Positions 25,553 through 34,438 of a DNA stretch of 64,000 nucleotides are shown here, in pieces. The position numbers and the translations under genes were made by a program. How positions within the stretch are numbered: the stretch's first letter is position 1; each line of letters starts with the position of its first letter. The stretch spans positions 1-64,000 of the forward strand of contig JACRLN010000045.1 of NCBI GenBank assembly GCA_016215115.1. Direction: 5' to 3'. The notes beneath the pieces are model-generated. The model ran no database searches and had not been told where the DNA came from. It saw only the letters and a program-made list of their open reading frames with translations. The DNA comes from Nitrospirota bacterium (GTDB lineage Bacteria; Nitrospirota; Thermodesulfovibrionia; UBA6902).

Positions 25553-25990
25553 ATGGAAACTAACATAGCTGTTTTTAGAGGTAAGGAAATCAGAAAGACG
25601 ATTCACAAGAATGAATGGTGGTTTTCTGTAGTAGACGTTGTTGGAGTGCTCACTGACAGCCCTGATGCCGGCGCATATTGGAGAAAGCTAAAACAACGGT
25701 TAAAAGGGGAGGGAAGCGAAGTCGTGACATTTTGTCACGGGTTGAAGTTGACCGCCCCTGACGGGAAGTTAAGAGAAACCGATTGCGCTAATACCGAAGG
25801 CATCTTCCGCATAATTCAATCTATCCCATCCCCCAAGGCAGAGCCCTTCAAACGCTGGTTGGCGAAGGTAGGATATGAGCGCGTTCAGGCGTCCTTTTGT
25901 GCTCGTGCACTTTTGTACTTCTGCGCTGTATTTGTGAGTCCTGTTCTTTGGAGTAAACGGGAAGATCTGAGAGAAGATCTGGCGGCGTGA
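25553..25990 (+). CDS. BRO-N domain protein, C-terminus broken
   Basis: 145 aa. The first 110 residues match the BRO family N-terminal (Bro-N) domain of phage antirepressors: WWFSVVDVVGVLTDSPDAGA, YWRKLKQRLKGEGSE, LKLTAPDGKLRETDCANTEG, FKRWLAKVGYERVQ. After YERVQ the family normally continues into ENPELA..R; here it switches to an unrelated Cys-rich tail (ASFCARALLYFCAV). So it is a truncated or recombined copy, probably a phage or chromosomal antirepressor remnant. Confidence 0.7.
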   Translation: METNIAVFRGKEIRKTIHKNEWWFSVVDVVGVLTDSPDAGAYWRKLKQRLKGEGSEVVTFCHGLKLTAPDGKLRETDCANTEGIFRIIQSIPSPKAEPFKRWLAKVGYERVQASFCARALLYFCAVFVSPVLWSKREDLREDLAA

Positions 25991-26045
25991 TAGGTTGATT
26001 GGTTGGGTTTTGTCACTCTAAATTTATTAGGAAATTTGTTTACGT

Positions 26046-26483
26046 ATGCGTATACTGGAACCAACAGTACTTGAAAAATTATATAGGGAATTGCCAGTTG
26101 AAATAGGTGCTGAAATTAAGTCATTGTTGGAAACAAAACATTTATACCAAAATTTGGAGCTTCATCCTAAAATAATAAGCGAGATAACTAAAGTCCTAAA
26201 AGGTACAGATCAAAGCTTAAAATACATTGCACAAAAATATCTTGAAATTGCTGCAGGATTTTGGAGACTTCCTTCATACACTGGCATAATGCCGTCAACC
26301 AGTTCTCTGTTAGAGCTTTCTCTTAATACGATAAAGGTTTTTTGTACATCTTGCGAGCGTATTGAACCATTTCATTCTTCCGGGCAAACATTTTACAGAA
26401 ATAAGATCAAACAATTAGAAAGGATTACACCTGCAATGGAAGCAGGAATACCAGTAATATCTGGACATGGCAGGATATTTTGA
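26046..26483 (+). CDS. Hypothetical protein in AT-rich segment
   Basis: 145 aa, AT-rich codons, no signal peptide. Helical N-terminal half (VLEKLYRELPVEIGAEIKSL), no recognisable motif. No clear ribosome-binding site. It lies in a segment of accessory genes. It may be a truncated gene; a coding role is uncertain. Confidence 0.35.
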   Translation: MRILEPTVLEKLYRELPVEIGAEIKSLLETKHLYQNLELHPKIISEITKVLKGTDQSLKYIAQKYLEIAAGFWRLPSYTGIMPSTSSLLELSLNTIKVFCTSCERIEPFHSSGQTFYRNKIKQLERITPAMEAGIPVISGHGRIF

Positions 26484-26711
26484 TATATGAAGCAACATTG
26501 TGATAGCATAAAGGTAGATTATGTGCTATATATTAACTATATAAGAAACTTGACAATACAATATGTTGGCATATACTATTATCTGTGGCGGAGAAATGAC
26601 TTTCTTTTCATGATCAAAAACCAATCAGCAATATTATATTATTTTTTACTACTCAAGCTATCGGTGTAGTAAGCCGATAATTGATGTATGATGAGAAAGG
26701 AGAGGAAGAAC

Positions 26712-26903
26712 ATGACTCCAATATTAGTAAAGGATGGACACAAATATAACGGTAAATATGTTGCAGTTCGTTCGTTTAAAAACAATGAGGTATTAAGTTC
26801 TGGGCATGATCCTTCTATAGTGCTTGAAAAAGCAAAAAAAAGAGGGGCTAAAAAACCTGTCCTCGTTTTTGTTCCCAAAAAGGATATGGTACATATATAT
26901 TAA
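26712..26903 (+). CDS. DUF5678-like small protein
   Basis: 63 aa from MTPILVKDGHKYNGKYVAV (an ATG at 26688 is an alternative); later VLSSGHDPSIVLEKAKKRG and PVLVFVPKKDMVHIY. This is the DUF5678 pattern (G.YVA......V...G.d...v...A.....). Its stop overlaps the next ATG (TTAATG), giving a two-gene unit with the retropepsin-like protein. Confidence 0.75.
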   Translation: MTPILVKDGHKYNGKYVAVRSFKNNEVLSSGHDPSIVLEKAKKRGAKKPVLVFVPKKDMVHIY

Positions 26904-27331
26904 TGCCTATCCGCAACTTCCCTTTTTATAAAATAAAAAAAGATCGTTGCGCTCGCCCGTGGTTGCCAATTAAATTAATTAATCCCGAAACGCGATTAGA
27001 CTTGATAACTATTGGTTTAATTGATACTGGGGCTGATGAATGTTCTGTACCGGCAACTTTTGCAAAAAAATTGGGGCATAATCTTCAAGCAGTGACCCCT
27101 AAGTTCATTACAACTGCCAGTGGACTTGGAAGAGCATATCCCCACGCAACAACAATAGAAATATATGATGTTAATGTGAAAAATATATTACACAGTATTC
27201 CTAATGTGATTATTGATTATACAGAGGGATTAAATATTGTGTTATTAGGAATGAAAAATTTTTTAGAAAATTTTATTCTTGAAATAAATTACCCCAAAGA
27301 AATTTTCCATATTAAAAAAATAATTAATTAA
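26903..27331 (+). CDS. Retropepsin-like aspartic protease
   Basis: 142 aa. The active-site motif LIDTGADECSVP (about 40-51) is the single-lobed retropepsin DTGA signature; the protein would dimerise to form the active site. The hydrophobic flap region and GLNIVLLGMKNFL (the second conserved ILG-like motif) follow. Coupled to the DUF5678 gene upstream; this pairing is common in bacteria and has no established role. Confidence 0.82.
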   Translation: MPIRNFPFYKIKKDRCARPWLPIKLINPETRLDLITIGLIDTGADECSVPATFAKKLGHNLQAVTPKFITTASGLGRAYPHATTIEIYDVNVKNILHSIPNVIIDYTEGLNIVLLGMKNFLENFILEINYPKEIFHIKKIIN

Positions 27332-27430
27332 TATTTTTTCACTTCCCTGATTCTCAATAATTGAAAACAAGTTGATTTATGGCAACAAATAGTTGATTCG
27401 AATTCAACTCTGAATCTGAACAAACCAGCC

Positions 27431-27450
27431 GCGGGAGCGTGGATTGAAAC
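27431..27450 (+). other. Solitary CRISPR-repeat-like 20-mer
   Basis: GCGGGAGCGTGGATTGAAAC matches the conserved 3' half of many type I CRISPR repeats (...GCGTGGATTGAAAC). There is only one copy, no array and no cas gene in the window. Possibly a relic. Confidence 0.4.
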
Positions 27451-27452
27451 CT

Positions 27453-27566
27453 ATGGTAAGCTGTTTTGAATATCCGTTCATAATGCATTTAATGAAATTG
27501 GTTGAAGGAAAGGACGCTAAATTGTATATTATACAAGATACAAAGTTAAGTGATTGGATTAGATAA
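27453..27566 (+). CDS. Short ORF coupled to cysES
   Basis: 37 codons: [20 protein letters not shown] then [17 protein letters not shown], stop overlapping the ATG of the next gene (TAATG). The protein-like composition and overlap suggest a leader or a remnant C-terminus of a former upstream gene. No family recognised. Confidence 0.35.
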   Translation: MVSCFEYPFIMHLMKLVEGKDAKLYIIQDTKLSDWIR

Positions 27567-29683
27567 TGGGTTTATTAAATGACATAAAGCATGATTTCCA
27601 GGCAGTCTTCAGGATGGACCCTGCAGCGAGGAGTACACTCGAAGTCATTCTTTCTTACTCCGGGTTTCATGCGATTATTTTCTACAGAATCAACCATCTG
27701 CTGTGGGAAATGCATATTCCTGTATTACCGCGTTTTCTGTCCCAACTGGCAAGATTTCTCACAGGTATAGAAATACACCCTGCTGCGAAGATAGGGAAGG
27801 GTTTTTTCATTGACCATGGCATGGGTGTGGTGATAGGAGAGACAGCGGAGATAGGTGAGAACGTCCTTCTTTATCAAGGGGTGACTCTCGGCGGAACCGG
27901 GAAGGAAAAGGGCAAGAGGCATCCGACTCTCGGAAGTAACGTTGTTGTCGGCGCAGGAACTAAGATACTTGGCGCAATTATGATAGGAGACAATGTGAAA
28001 ATAGGGGCTAATTCTGTGGTGCTGAATTCAGTGCCTGATAATTCCATTGTCGTGGGTGTACCGGGAAGGGTGATAAAGAAGAGGGTCGTAAAGATTTTTA
28101 ACGAGGGCTTGGTAGAGATGCTTGATCATGTGCATATGCCCGACCCGCTCGATGAAAAATTTGAGGAGATAAAAAATTATATTACCGAACTCGAAAGGAG
28201 AATCAGTACATTGGAAGGCAAAGGAGATACGATCAGAGTTTACAACACCATGAGCGGGAAAAAAGAGGATTTTGTCCCTCTCGTTTCCGGACAGGTGAGA
28301 ATGTACGTGTGCGGGATAACCGCTTATGACGTATGCCATCTCGGACATGCGCGAAGCGCAATTGTTTTTGACATTATAAAAAGGTATTTAAGATACAGGG
28401 GTTTTAAATTAACCCATGTGAGAAACATTACCGACATTGACGACAAGATTATAAACCGTGCAGCAAAGGAAAATGTTGCATATGATATGATCGCAAAAAA
28501 ATATACGGAAGAATATTACAGGGATATGGAAATGTTAGGAGTAAGCAGGGCGGACATTGAGCCGAATGCAACGGATCATATCAAGGAAATGATAGAGACA
28601 ATAAAGGGTCTTGTTCAGAAGGGTTATGCATATGCGGTTGACGGAGACGTTTATTTTGAGGTCAGTAAATTTTCTGATTACGGAAAACTTTCAAAAAAGA
28701 ACCTTGAGGACCTTATTGCAGGGGCAAGGGTAGAAGTTGATGAGAGAAAGCGGAGCCCTCTTGATTTCGCCCTGTGGAAGTCATCAAAAGAGGGAGAGCC
28801 GTGGTGGGAAAGCCCCTGGGGAAAGGGCAGACCGGGATGGCATATTGAGTGCACAGCGATGTCGTCGAAATATCTTGGCGAGAGTTTTGATATCCATGGC
28901 GGTGGGGCGGATTTAATATTCCCGCATCATGAAAATGAGATTGCACAGAGCGAGGCATGCACCGGCAAGCAGTTTGTGAAATACTGGATGCACAATGGCT
29001 TTATAACTGTTGACAAAGAAAAGATGTCCAAATCTCTCGGCAACTTTTTTACCATCAAGGATATACTTGAAAAATATGAGCCGGAAGTTGTCAGGTATTT
29101 TCTGCTGTCGGCACATTACAGAAGTCCTATAGAATTCTCTGATGTGCAGCTGACCGAGGCGGAGCTTTCCATAGACAGGTATTATTCGACAGTCACAAGG
29201 ATCAAGGATTTCCTCGAAACAGCGGGTGCTACCGAGAAACCGGGAACCTCTGCAGAACTTGAAAAGTTGATCGTATCCTTTAAAGATAAATTTCACAATG
29301 CTATGAATGATGATTTTAATACAGCTTCCTCACTCGGTTTCATCTTTGAACTCATCAGGGAGGTAAATAAATTCCTCGATTCCAGGCCTTCAGGCACAAA
29401 GGCAAAGGAACTTGTCACTAAGACCGGAGAACTCCTTGCCGAGGTCGGCGGCATTCTGAACATCTTCAACAAAACGCCTGAAGAGTGGTACCGGTCGTTG
29501 ATGAAGGTGAAGAAGATAGAGTTTTCCGAAGAAGCACTCCTTGAAAAGATAGCGGAGCGGCAGGAGGCAAGAAAGCAGAAGGAATGGGCAACTGCTGATA
29601 CGATCAGAAAAGCGCTTGAGGAAAAAGGGATCATCCTCGAAGATAAAAAGGATGGGACAACGTGGAAGGTGAAGGCGGGGTGA
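27566..29683 (+). CDS. Fused serine O-acetyltransferase-cysteinyl-tRNA synthetase
   Basis: 705 aa in one frame. Residues 1-220 are serine O-acetyltransferase (CysE): N-terminal helices, then left-handed hexapeptide repeats ([64 protein letters not shown]). Residues 222-705 are cysteinyl-tRNA synthetase (CysS): [17 protein letters not shown] with the HIGH-type motif, zinc-ligand segments WHIECTAMS and [12 protein letters not shown], and KMSKSLGNF. Thr222 (ACG) stands where free CysS has its start Met (usually MIRVYNT), and AAAGGAG remains 4 nt before it, so the two genes were joined by loss of the first stop and start. One chain would make O-acetylserine for cysteine synthesis and charge tRNA-Cys. 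Confidence 0.92.
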   Translation: MGLLNDIKHDFQAVFRMDPAARSTLEVILSYSGFHAIIFYRINHLLWEMHIPVLPRFLSQLARFLTGIEIHPAAKIGKGFFIDHGMGVVIGETAEIGENVLLYQGVTLGGTGKEKGKRHPTLGSNVVVGAGTKILGAIMIGDNVKIGANSVVLNSVPDNSIVVGVPGRVIKKRVVKIFNEGLVEMLDHVHMPDPLDEKFEEIKNYITELERRISTLEGKGDTIRVYNTMSGKKEDFVPLVSGQVRMYVCGITAYDVCHLGHARSAIVFDIIKRYLRYRGFKLTHVRNITDIDDKIINRAAKENVAYDMIAKKYTEEYYRDMEMLGVSRADIEPNATDHIKEMIETIKGLVQKGYAYAVDGDVYFEVSKFSDYGKLSKKNLEDLIAGARVEVDERKRSPLDFALWKSSKEGEPWWESPWGKGRPGWHIECTAMSSKYLGESFDIHGGGADLIFPHHENEIAQSEACTGKQFVKYWMHNGFITVDKEKMSKSLGNFFTIKDILEKYEPEVVRYFLLSAHYRSPIEFSDVQLTEAELSIDRYYSTVTRIKDFLETAGATEKPGTSAELEKLIVSFKDKFHNAMNDDFNTASSLGFIFELIREVNKFLDSRPSGTKAKELVTKTGELLAEVGGILNIFNKTPEEWYRSLMKVKKIEFSEEALLEKIAERQEARKQKEWATADTIRKALEEKGIILEDKKDGTTWKVKAG

Positions 29684-29688
29684 GAATT

Positions 29689-30846
29689 CTATTTTATACC
29701 TGTAATTTTCTTGATATCCCGCACGGATAATGTAAATACATTCTTTCCCACTGGATATGATTCTTCTCCAGGATAAATGATGTAACCTTTTTTGCAGGAC
29801 AGATCTTCATAAGCATTCCAGAAACCTCTCTCCACTTTTGGAGCTGATGAGTATTTAATTTCAACAGCTACAGGTCTGTTTTTATTGTCAAACAGCAACA
29901 GATCAATTTCAGCGCCTGCATTTGTCCTGTAAAAATAGGCTTGCCAGTCTGCAGGGATCGCTCCAATTATCTGCTCAATAACGAATCCCTCCCACGAGCT
30001 TCCCAGAGACGGGTGACCCTGCAAGTCTTCACGGGACCTGATTCTTAACAATGCGTGTAACAAGCCTGTGTCCCGAATATAAATACACGGCGATTTTATC
30101 AGCCTTTTCTTTATATTGAAATGATAAGGCTGTAACTGTCTCACTACAAAAGTTTCTGTAAGTATGTCCAGATAGTTTCTCACTGTCGGCGCAGATATTC
30201 CGAGGCTGCCTGCGATCTTGCTTGCGTTCCACAATTGCCCATGCGCATGAGCAAGCATTGTCCAAAATTTCCTGAGCTGCAAGGATGGAATATGTATCCC
30301 TAACTGGGGAATATCCATTTCAAGATAAGTTTTAATAAAGGCTTCACGCCATACAAAACTTTTATCATTGCTTTCAGATAAATAGCTCAACGGGTAGCCG
30401 CCCCTTAACCAGAGACGATCTATATTGCCATACCCGGTCTCATTCAGGATGAACGGTGTCAATTCATGGTAAATAATACGTCCGGCGAGGCTTTCAGATG
30501 CATGCTTTATAAGATCAGGCGAAGCCGATCCGAGTAGAAGAAACCGTCCTCCGATCCTCTTCCTGTCAACCAGCGCCCGCATAAGCGGGAAAAGAAACGG
30601 CATGCGCTGTATTTCATCTATGATCACAAGAGCCTCCGCAAACTGCCCCAGATACAACTCCGCGTCCTGCAGTTTGTTGAGATCGGAAGGCATCTCCAGA
30701 TCAAGGTAAACAACTTTTTTATTAAGCTTTCTTTGTATTATCCGGGCAAGAGTTGTTTTGCCAACCTGACGCGGGCCTAATATTCCGACAACCGGATATT
30801 CCTTAAGCGATCTTATAACTGACTCTTGTATGTGCCGCTCTATCAT
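29689..30846 (-). CDS. AAA_14/DUF4143 ATPase
   Basis: 385 aa. Walker A GPRQVGKTTLAR at about 24-35, Walker B ALVIIDEIQRM at about 91-101, sensor GRFLLLGSASPDLI, then the DUF4143 half with the nuclease-like core GFVIEQIIGAI and NAGAEIDLLLF...AVEIKYSS, resembling a PD-(D/E)XK fold. This widespread ATPase family has no agreed function and is often mobile. It is convergent with cysES, with only 5 bp between the stops. Confidence 0.9.
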   Translation of the reverse strand: MIERHIQESVIRSLKEYPVVGILGPRQVGKTTLARIIQRKLNKKVVYLDLEMPSDLNKLQDAELYLGQFAEALVIIDEIQRMPFLFPLMRALVDRKRIGGRFLLLGSASPDLIKHASESLAGRIIYHELTPFILNETGYGNIDRLWLRGGYPLSYLSESNDKSFVWREAFIKTYLEMDIPQLGIHIPSLQLRKFWTMLAHAHGQLWNASKIAGSLGISAPTVRNYLDILTETFVVRQLQPYHFNIKKRLIKSPCIYIRDTGLLHALLRIRSREDLQGHPSLGSSWEGFVIEQIIGAIPADWQAYFYRTNAGAEIDLLLFDNKNRPVAVEIKYSSAPKVERGFWNAYEDLSCKKGYIIYPGEESYPVGKNVFTLSVRDIKKITGIK

Positions 30847-30890
30847 TCTTGTATATTAAAACATATGATTTCAATTTGCAAGACTATTAA

Positions 30891-31088
30891 TTAACCCCGG
30901 TTTGCCCTCATGTTGGTCCCCAACACTCCGTAATTAACTGGAACAGGATTGAGCTTCCCGTCCGGCCCTTGATTAACATCAACGGTTATGCTCGCAGTCA
31001 GAGTTTGTGCCAGCGCCATAGGTGCCGATGACAATACTGCCAACATTATTAATCCAACAACCAACCATGAATAACTTATCTTCCTCAT
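30891..31088 (-). CDS. Small secreted protein
   Basis: 65 aa: signal peptide (MRKISYSWLVVGLIMLAVLS... cut after ALA), mature part QTLTASITVDVNQGPDGKLNPV ending NMRANRG. GAGGAAGGGCAC ribosome-binding site. No family recognised. Confidence 0.5.
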   Translation of the reverse strand: MRKISYSWLVVGLIMLAVLSSAPMALAQTLTASITVDVNQGPDGKLNPVPVNYGVLGTNMRANRG

Positions 31089-31467
31089 GTGCCCTTCCTC
31101 TTTTAATAAAATGTTTTTATTTAACGTTTCTATTCATGTATTAATTAATTACTGAAACCACACAACACAGCTCTTGTCTAAAAACTGCCATTTTTTATTT
31201 TTGTCATGCCCTAAGTTTCCACGCTTACTACCTGCGGGAATGACAACCTTTGAGCCCTTGCTTATAAACTCCTTAGTACATGTAACCGTCTTAACAAAAA
31301 CATGGAAACGCAAAAAGCCTTTTAGAAAATAACAAAAGATTTATAAGGATTGCAAGGGACTTATAGGGGTCATAAATATTATAAATAAGTTCAGTTGCGC
31401 AAATAGGCAAATGCCGGGTTTCTTTCATTGCGAGGCGAAGCCAGGGGAATCTCAAAAAAAGATTACT
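31089..31467. other. Intergenic stretch with repeat relics
   Basis: No gene seen. It holds a degenerate GTCATGCCC...GGGAATGACA element at 31203-31244 and, at about 31425, a TCATTGCGAGGCGAAGCC...GGGAATCTC segment of the sort seen as dispersed repeats. Confidence 0.5.
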
Positions 31468-31534
31468 CGCTGAAAAAGACATCATCCCTTAAAGATTAAA
31501 AGGACGGGACAGCGTGGAAAGTAAAGGCGGGGTG
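31468..31534 (+). pseudogene. Second, decayed copy of the cysS 3' end
   Basis: AAAAAGACATCATCC..., GACGGGACAGCGTGGAAAGT and AAAGGCGGGGTGA align with the last 70 bp of the intact cysES gene (29614-29683). The remainder of this copy is gone. It shows that a second cysS-type sequence once stood here. Confidence 0.75.
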
Positions 31535-31554
31535 AGTTGTGGTCTAAGATCTCC

Positions 31555-31806
31555 TTAGTTTTTGTAACGTTTATAGATTTCTTTTCTTATAGGACACTGA
31601 CAGCTATAAGAAATATAAGAATATCCGAGGGACACGCAGTAAGTACATTTATTGTTCGTGTTAGAAGGATTAATGAAGAGAATATCATGGAAGTTGTCTG
31701 AAACTTCACAAAGACATTCATTATTACCGGACAGGCAAGAAAAGCCATTTATACATTTTGCAGAATTTTGGATTATATTTATATCTATTTGGTATTTCAT
31801 TTTCAA
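31555..31806 (-). CDS. Small cysteine-rich protein
   Basis: 83 aa (TTG 31806; ATG 31800 also possible). The Cys spacing is regular: AKCINGFSCLSGNNECLCEV, then CTYCVSLGYSYISYSCQCPI and a basic end RKEIYKRYKN. Nine Cys in the second and third quarters suggest a metal or Fe-S site rather than a shadow frame; no family can be named. Confidence 0.5.
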   Translation of the reverse strand: MKMKYQIDINIIQNSAKCINGFSCLSGNNECLCEVSDNFHDILFINPSNTNNKCTYCVSLGYSYISYSCQCPIRKEIYKRYKN

Positions 31807-31923
31807 GGTAAAAGCAGCAACTAAAAAGTTAATTATTTATAACAATTTCTATTGAACAATTTCTATCAGGCAAAATATTTTTTTATTGTAGGGAAATCCC
31901 TTATAACCTAATTTTACTGTCCT

Positions 31924-31976
31924 TTCCCGGCAAAGAACTTGTTGTTAAAAGTGAACCCCTTGAAGACCTGTATGTA
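31924..31976 (+). pseudogene. Fragment of an HPF/raiA-like gene
   Basis: TTCCCGGCAAAGAACTTGTT...GAACCCCTTGAAGACCTGTATGT matches positions 52943-52994 of the intact HPF-cold-shock fusion with only a few changes. It lies just before the stand-alone cold-shock gene, so a similar fusion or neighbour pair once existed here. Confidence 0.7.
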
Positions 31977-32042
31977 TTGTTTTTTACATTAGGATGTGAT
32001 ATGCTGAATGCAGAATTTTAGAAGTTTTTGCTGTTTATCAGG

Positions 32043-32076
32043 CCTCAAAGACTTTTGGACTTTGAGGTCTTTTTTA
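32043..32076 (+). terminator. Hairpin with T-run before cold-shock gene
   Basis: CCTCAAAG (32043-32050) and CTTTGAGG (32060-32067) followed by TCTTTTTTATTT. In the leader of a cold-shock gene this may terminate upstream transcription or form part of a temperature-sensitive leader. Confidence 0.75.
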
Positions 32077-32126
32077 TTTGTTGAGACCTTCTGAGATTTG
32101 AGTTTAAAGAAAAGGAGGTAAAAGAA

Positions 32127-32327
32127 ATGGCTAATGGAACAGTAAAGTGGTTTAATGACTCAAAAGGCTTCGGCTTTATTGCAAGCGAAGAAGGTAGTGA
32201 TGTATTCGTCCACCATACTTCCATCCAGGGCAACGGCTTTAAGAGCCTTGCCGAGGGTGATTCAGTAAGCTTTGATACCGAAAAGGGACCGAAAGGCCCC
32301 AAGGCAATCAATGTAATAAAACTGTAA
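32127..32327 (+). CDS. Cold-shock protein (CspA family)
   Basis: 66 aa. The RNP1 motif KGFGFIA and RNP2 motif VFVHHTSI are intact in [20 protein letters not shown]. It binds single-stranded RNA/DNA. A long 5' leader with a hairpin and a strong AAAGGAGG site precede it; a terminator follows. Confidence 0.97.
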   Translation: MANGTVKWFNDSKGFGFIASEEGSDVFVHHTSIQGNGFKSLAEGDSVSFDTEKGPKGPKAINVIKL

Positions 32328-32336
32328 TAGACCGAC

Positions 32337-32373
32337 AAAATCCCCTCTTGCTTTTGCAGGGGGGGATTTTTTA
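32337..32373 (+). terminator. Terminator after cold-shock gene
   Basis: AAAATCCCC...GGGGGATTTTTTATTTTT: A-rich arm, GC stem and T-run, usable in both directions for the convergent genes. Confidence 0.85.
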
Positions 32374-32376
32374 TTT

Positions 32377-33963
32377 TTAATTGAGACTGTCAATAGTTGA
32401 CAGACTGCACTCCACAGCCTTTATAGCATCAGCGGCCGAACTCGTTATACCTCCTGCAAAGCCTGAACCTTCGCCTATCGGGTACAGGTTTTTTATATTT
32501 ACTGACTCATATTTTTCGCTGCGTTTAATTCTTACAGGGCAGGAAGTTCTTGTTTCTGCACCTAACAATATCGCATGATCTGAAACAAATAATGGATAAT
32601 CCTTTTTCCATTTATTAAATGCGGTTAAAAGCGTCTCATTTACAAATGCCGGGAAAATTTCGTTCATATTAACAGATGCGGTCCCCATCTTATACGAATT
32701 TTTATTTAAGTCAACAGAGGTCCTCCCACATAAAAAATCTACTAAATTCTGAGCAGGAACTTCCCATCTTCCTCCTCCTGCATTAAAAGCCTTTCGCTCT
32801 ATATCCTTTTGGAACTCAATGCCAGCCAATGGACCGGTTGATCTATAATCATCCGTATGACAGGTTACAACAAGCGCTGAATTTGAAAATGCTGAGGACC
32901 TGCTTGAGTAGCTCATCCCGTTGACAACCATCAGGCCCTCTTCAGATGAAGCATTTATTACCTCACCGCCAGGGCACATGCAGAAGGTATACACACCCCT
33001 CCCAATTTTTCGATTGGTGTAGGTAATAGAATAATTAGCAGCCCCTATGCCGGGAAAGTTTTTATATTTATCTCCATATCTTATAAGATTAATAGTTTCA
33101 GCAGGATGCTCTACTCTCACACCAACAAAAATCGGCTTCTGCTCAATAGCAATCCCTTTTTTGTGAATCATCTCAAATGTATCACGCGCTGAATGTCCCA
33201 ACGCAAGATAGATAATTGAAGAACGATATTCCATATCCCCATTTATTATTACGCCTAAGGCATTACCATCTGATATAAGCATATCCGTCATTTTTGAGCT
33301 ATAGTGTATCTCACCGCCTCTTTCGAGGATATAGTTCCTTATATTTTTGACTATTCTGCACAACACGTCCGTCCCCAAATGGGGCTTGCTGACATACCCT
33401 ATTTCTTCAGGCGCGCCAAATTTAATAAAAGTATCCAGCACCTTGTTTGCATATTGTGAATTCTTTATCCTGGAAAACAGCTTTCCGTCCGAGTATGAAC
33501 CGGCGCCGCCTTCACCAAATTGAATATTTGATTCAGGGTCCAGCGCCCTTGTTTTAATAAATTTTTGAATATCAATGGAGCGTTCTTCTATCTTTTTACC
33601 TCTTTCAAATATCAGAGGTTTGATCCCATAATCAATAAGCTCAAGAGCAGCGAACATGCCGGCAGGACCGAAGCCTATTATGACAGGCCTCACCGCAACA
33701 TTTTTTGATTTTCTCTCTGCTTTTATTTTTTCAGTGTATACAGGGAAGTTTCCCCTGTTGTCGAAGCTGTCAGGAGTACTTACCACTATTGAGATTTCGT
33801 AGTAGAGCTGTTCTTTACTGCTCACATCAAGTGACTTGCTCAGTATTTTAGTGAATTTGATATTATCTTCGCTAATGTTCAGCTTTTGTGAAGCGGCTTT
33901 TACATATTCATCCACCCCGTCTTTTTCAACGGGTATTCGCAACTTGCTTATTATTAAATCCAA
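32377..33963 (-). CDS. FAD-dependent dehydrogenase (COG2509 type)
   Basis: 528 aa. After an N-terminal alpha/beta domain come the dinucleotide fold PVIIGFGPAGMFAALE (about 93-108) and NIQFGEGGAGSYSDGKLFSR (about 144-163), both characteristic of the large uncharacterised FAD-dependent dehydrogenase family; then KPIFVGVRVEHPAETIN, CMCPGGEVINASSE and the C-terminal FAD closure YPIGEGSGFAGGITSSAADA. Substrate unknown; predicted cytoplasmic. Confidence 0.9.
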   Translation of the reverse strand: MDLIISKLRIPVEKDGVDEYVKAASQKLNISEDNIKFTKILSKSLDVSSKEQLYYEISIVVSTPDSFDNRGNFPVYTEKIKAERKSKNVAVRPVIIGFGPAGMFAALELIDYGIKPLIFERGKKIEERSIDIQKFIKTRALDPESNIQFGEGGAGSYSDGKLFSRIKNSQYANKVLDTFIKFGAPEEIGYVSKPHLGTDVLCRIVKNIRNYILERGGEIHYSSKMTDMLISDGNALGVIINGDMEYRSSIIYLALGHSARDTFEMIHKKGIAIEQKPIFVGVRVEHPAETINLIRYGDKYKNFPGIGAANYSITYTNRKIGRGVYTFCMCPGGEVINASSEEGLMVVNGMSYSSRSSAFSNSALVVTCHTDDYRSTGPLAGIEFQKDIERKAFNAGGGRWEVPAQNLVDFLCGRTSVDLNKNSYKMGTASVNMNEIFPAFVNETLLTAFNKWKKDYPLFVSDHAILLGAETRTSCPVRIKRSEKYESVNIKNLYPIGEGSGFAGGITSSAADAIKAVECSLSTIDSLN

Positions 33964-34134
33964 AAAACGCCTCCATCTGCAACATGTATCGTATGTTCCT
34001 GACGGTCATTTCTTATTCTGCAACCTTTTCAGAAAAACCCGATATTTCTCAGTATGGCCTTCCTTCACAGACCACCGCTTCACCTCCGAAAATGGGATGC
34101 GTTACTGATATCCCGAGCGCTTAAATCCTGCTCC

Positions 34135-34251
34135 CTATTTCGCTGCGCTTTTTGGTTGTTTGTCCTTCTTCTCTCTTAGATCTCTTGCCTGTTGGACCGC
34201 CTTCTGTTTCCGGTCCTTGTCTTTGTCCTTTTTGCCGCCTTTGTCTCCCAT
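34135..34251 (-). CDS. Very small lysine-rich protein (38 aa)
   Basis: MGDKGGKKDKDKDRKQKAVQ then QARDLREKKDKQPKSAAK, with AAAGGAGG 7 nt before the ATG. Short lysine/aspartate-rich MGDK... proteins of this kind are conserved in several bacterial lineages with unknown role. The ribosome-binding site and composition support coding on this strand rather than the overlapping frames. Confidence 0.65.
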   Translation of the reverse strand: MGDKGGKKDKDKDRKQKAVQQARDLREKKDKQPKSAAK

Positions 34252-34438
34252 TGTGTGCCTCCTTTGGCGTTGCCGGTTATTGGTGACATGTGTCCCTTAC
34301 GATGAATGCTATCAGAAGAATGGGCCGAAGGCAAGGGCGGGAGCGGCGACTGCATTCTGTAACTCTGCTGTGAAGTCGATGCCCGCTCGATGTAAGATAG
34401 TGAATGCATACCGTATTATTGCTTAGGAGTTTGATGTC

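Noticed and set aside
26487-26669. 60-codon hydrophobic frame
   Set aside because: No ribosome-binding site and a random-looking AT-rich sequence rich in Tyr/Leu/Ile.
27421-27450. CRISPR array
   Set aside because: Only one partial repeat is present; there is no second copy within several kilobases.
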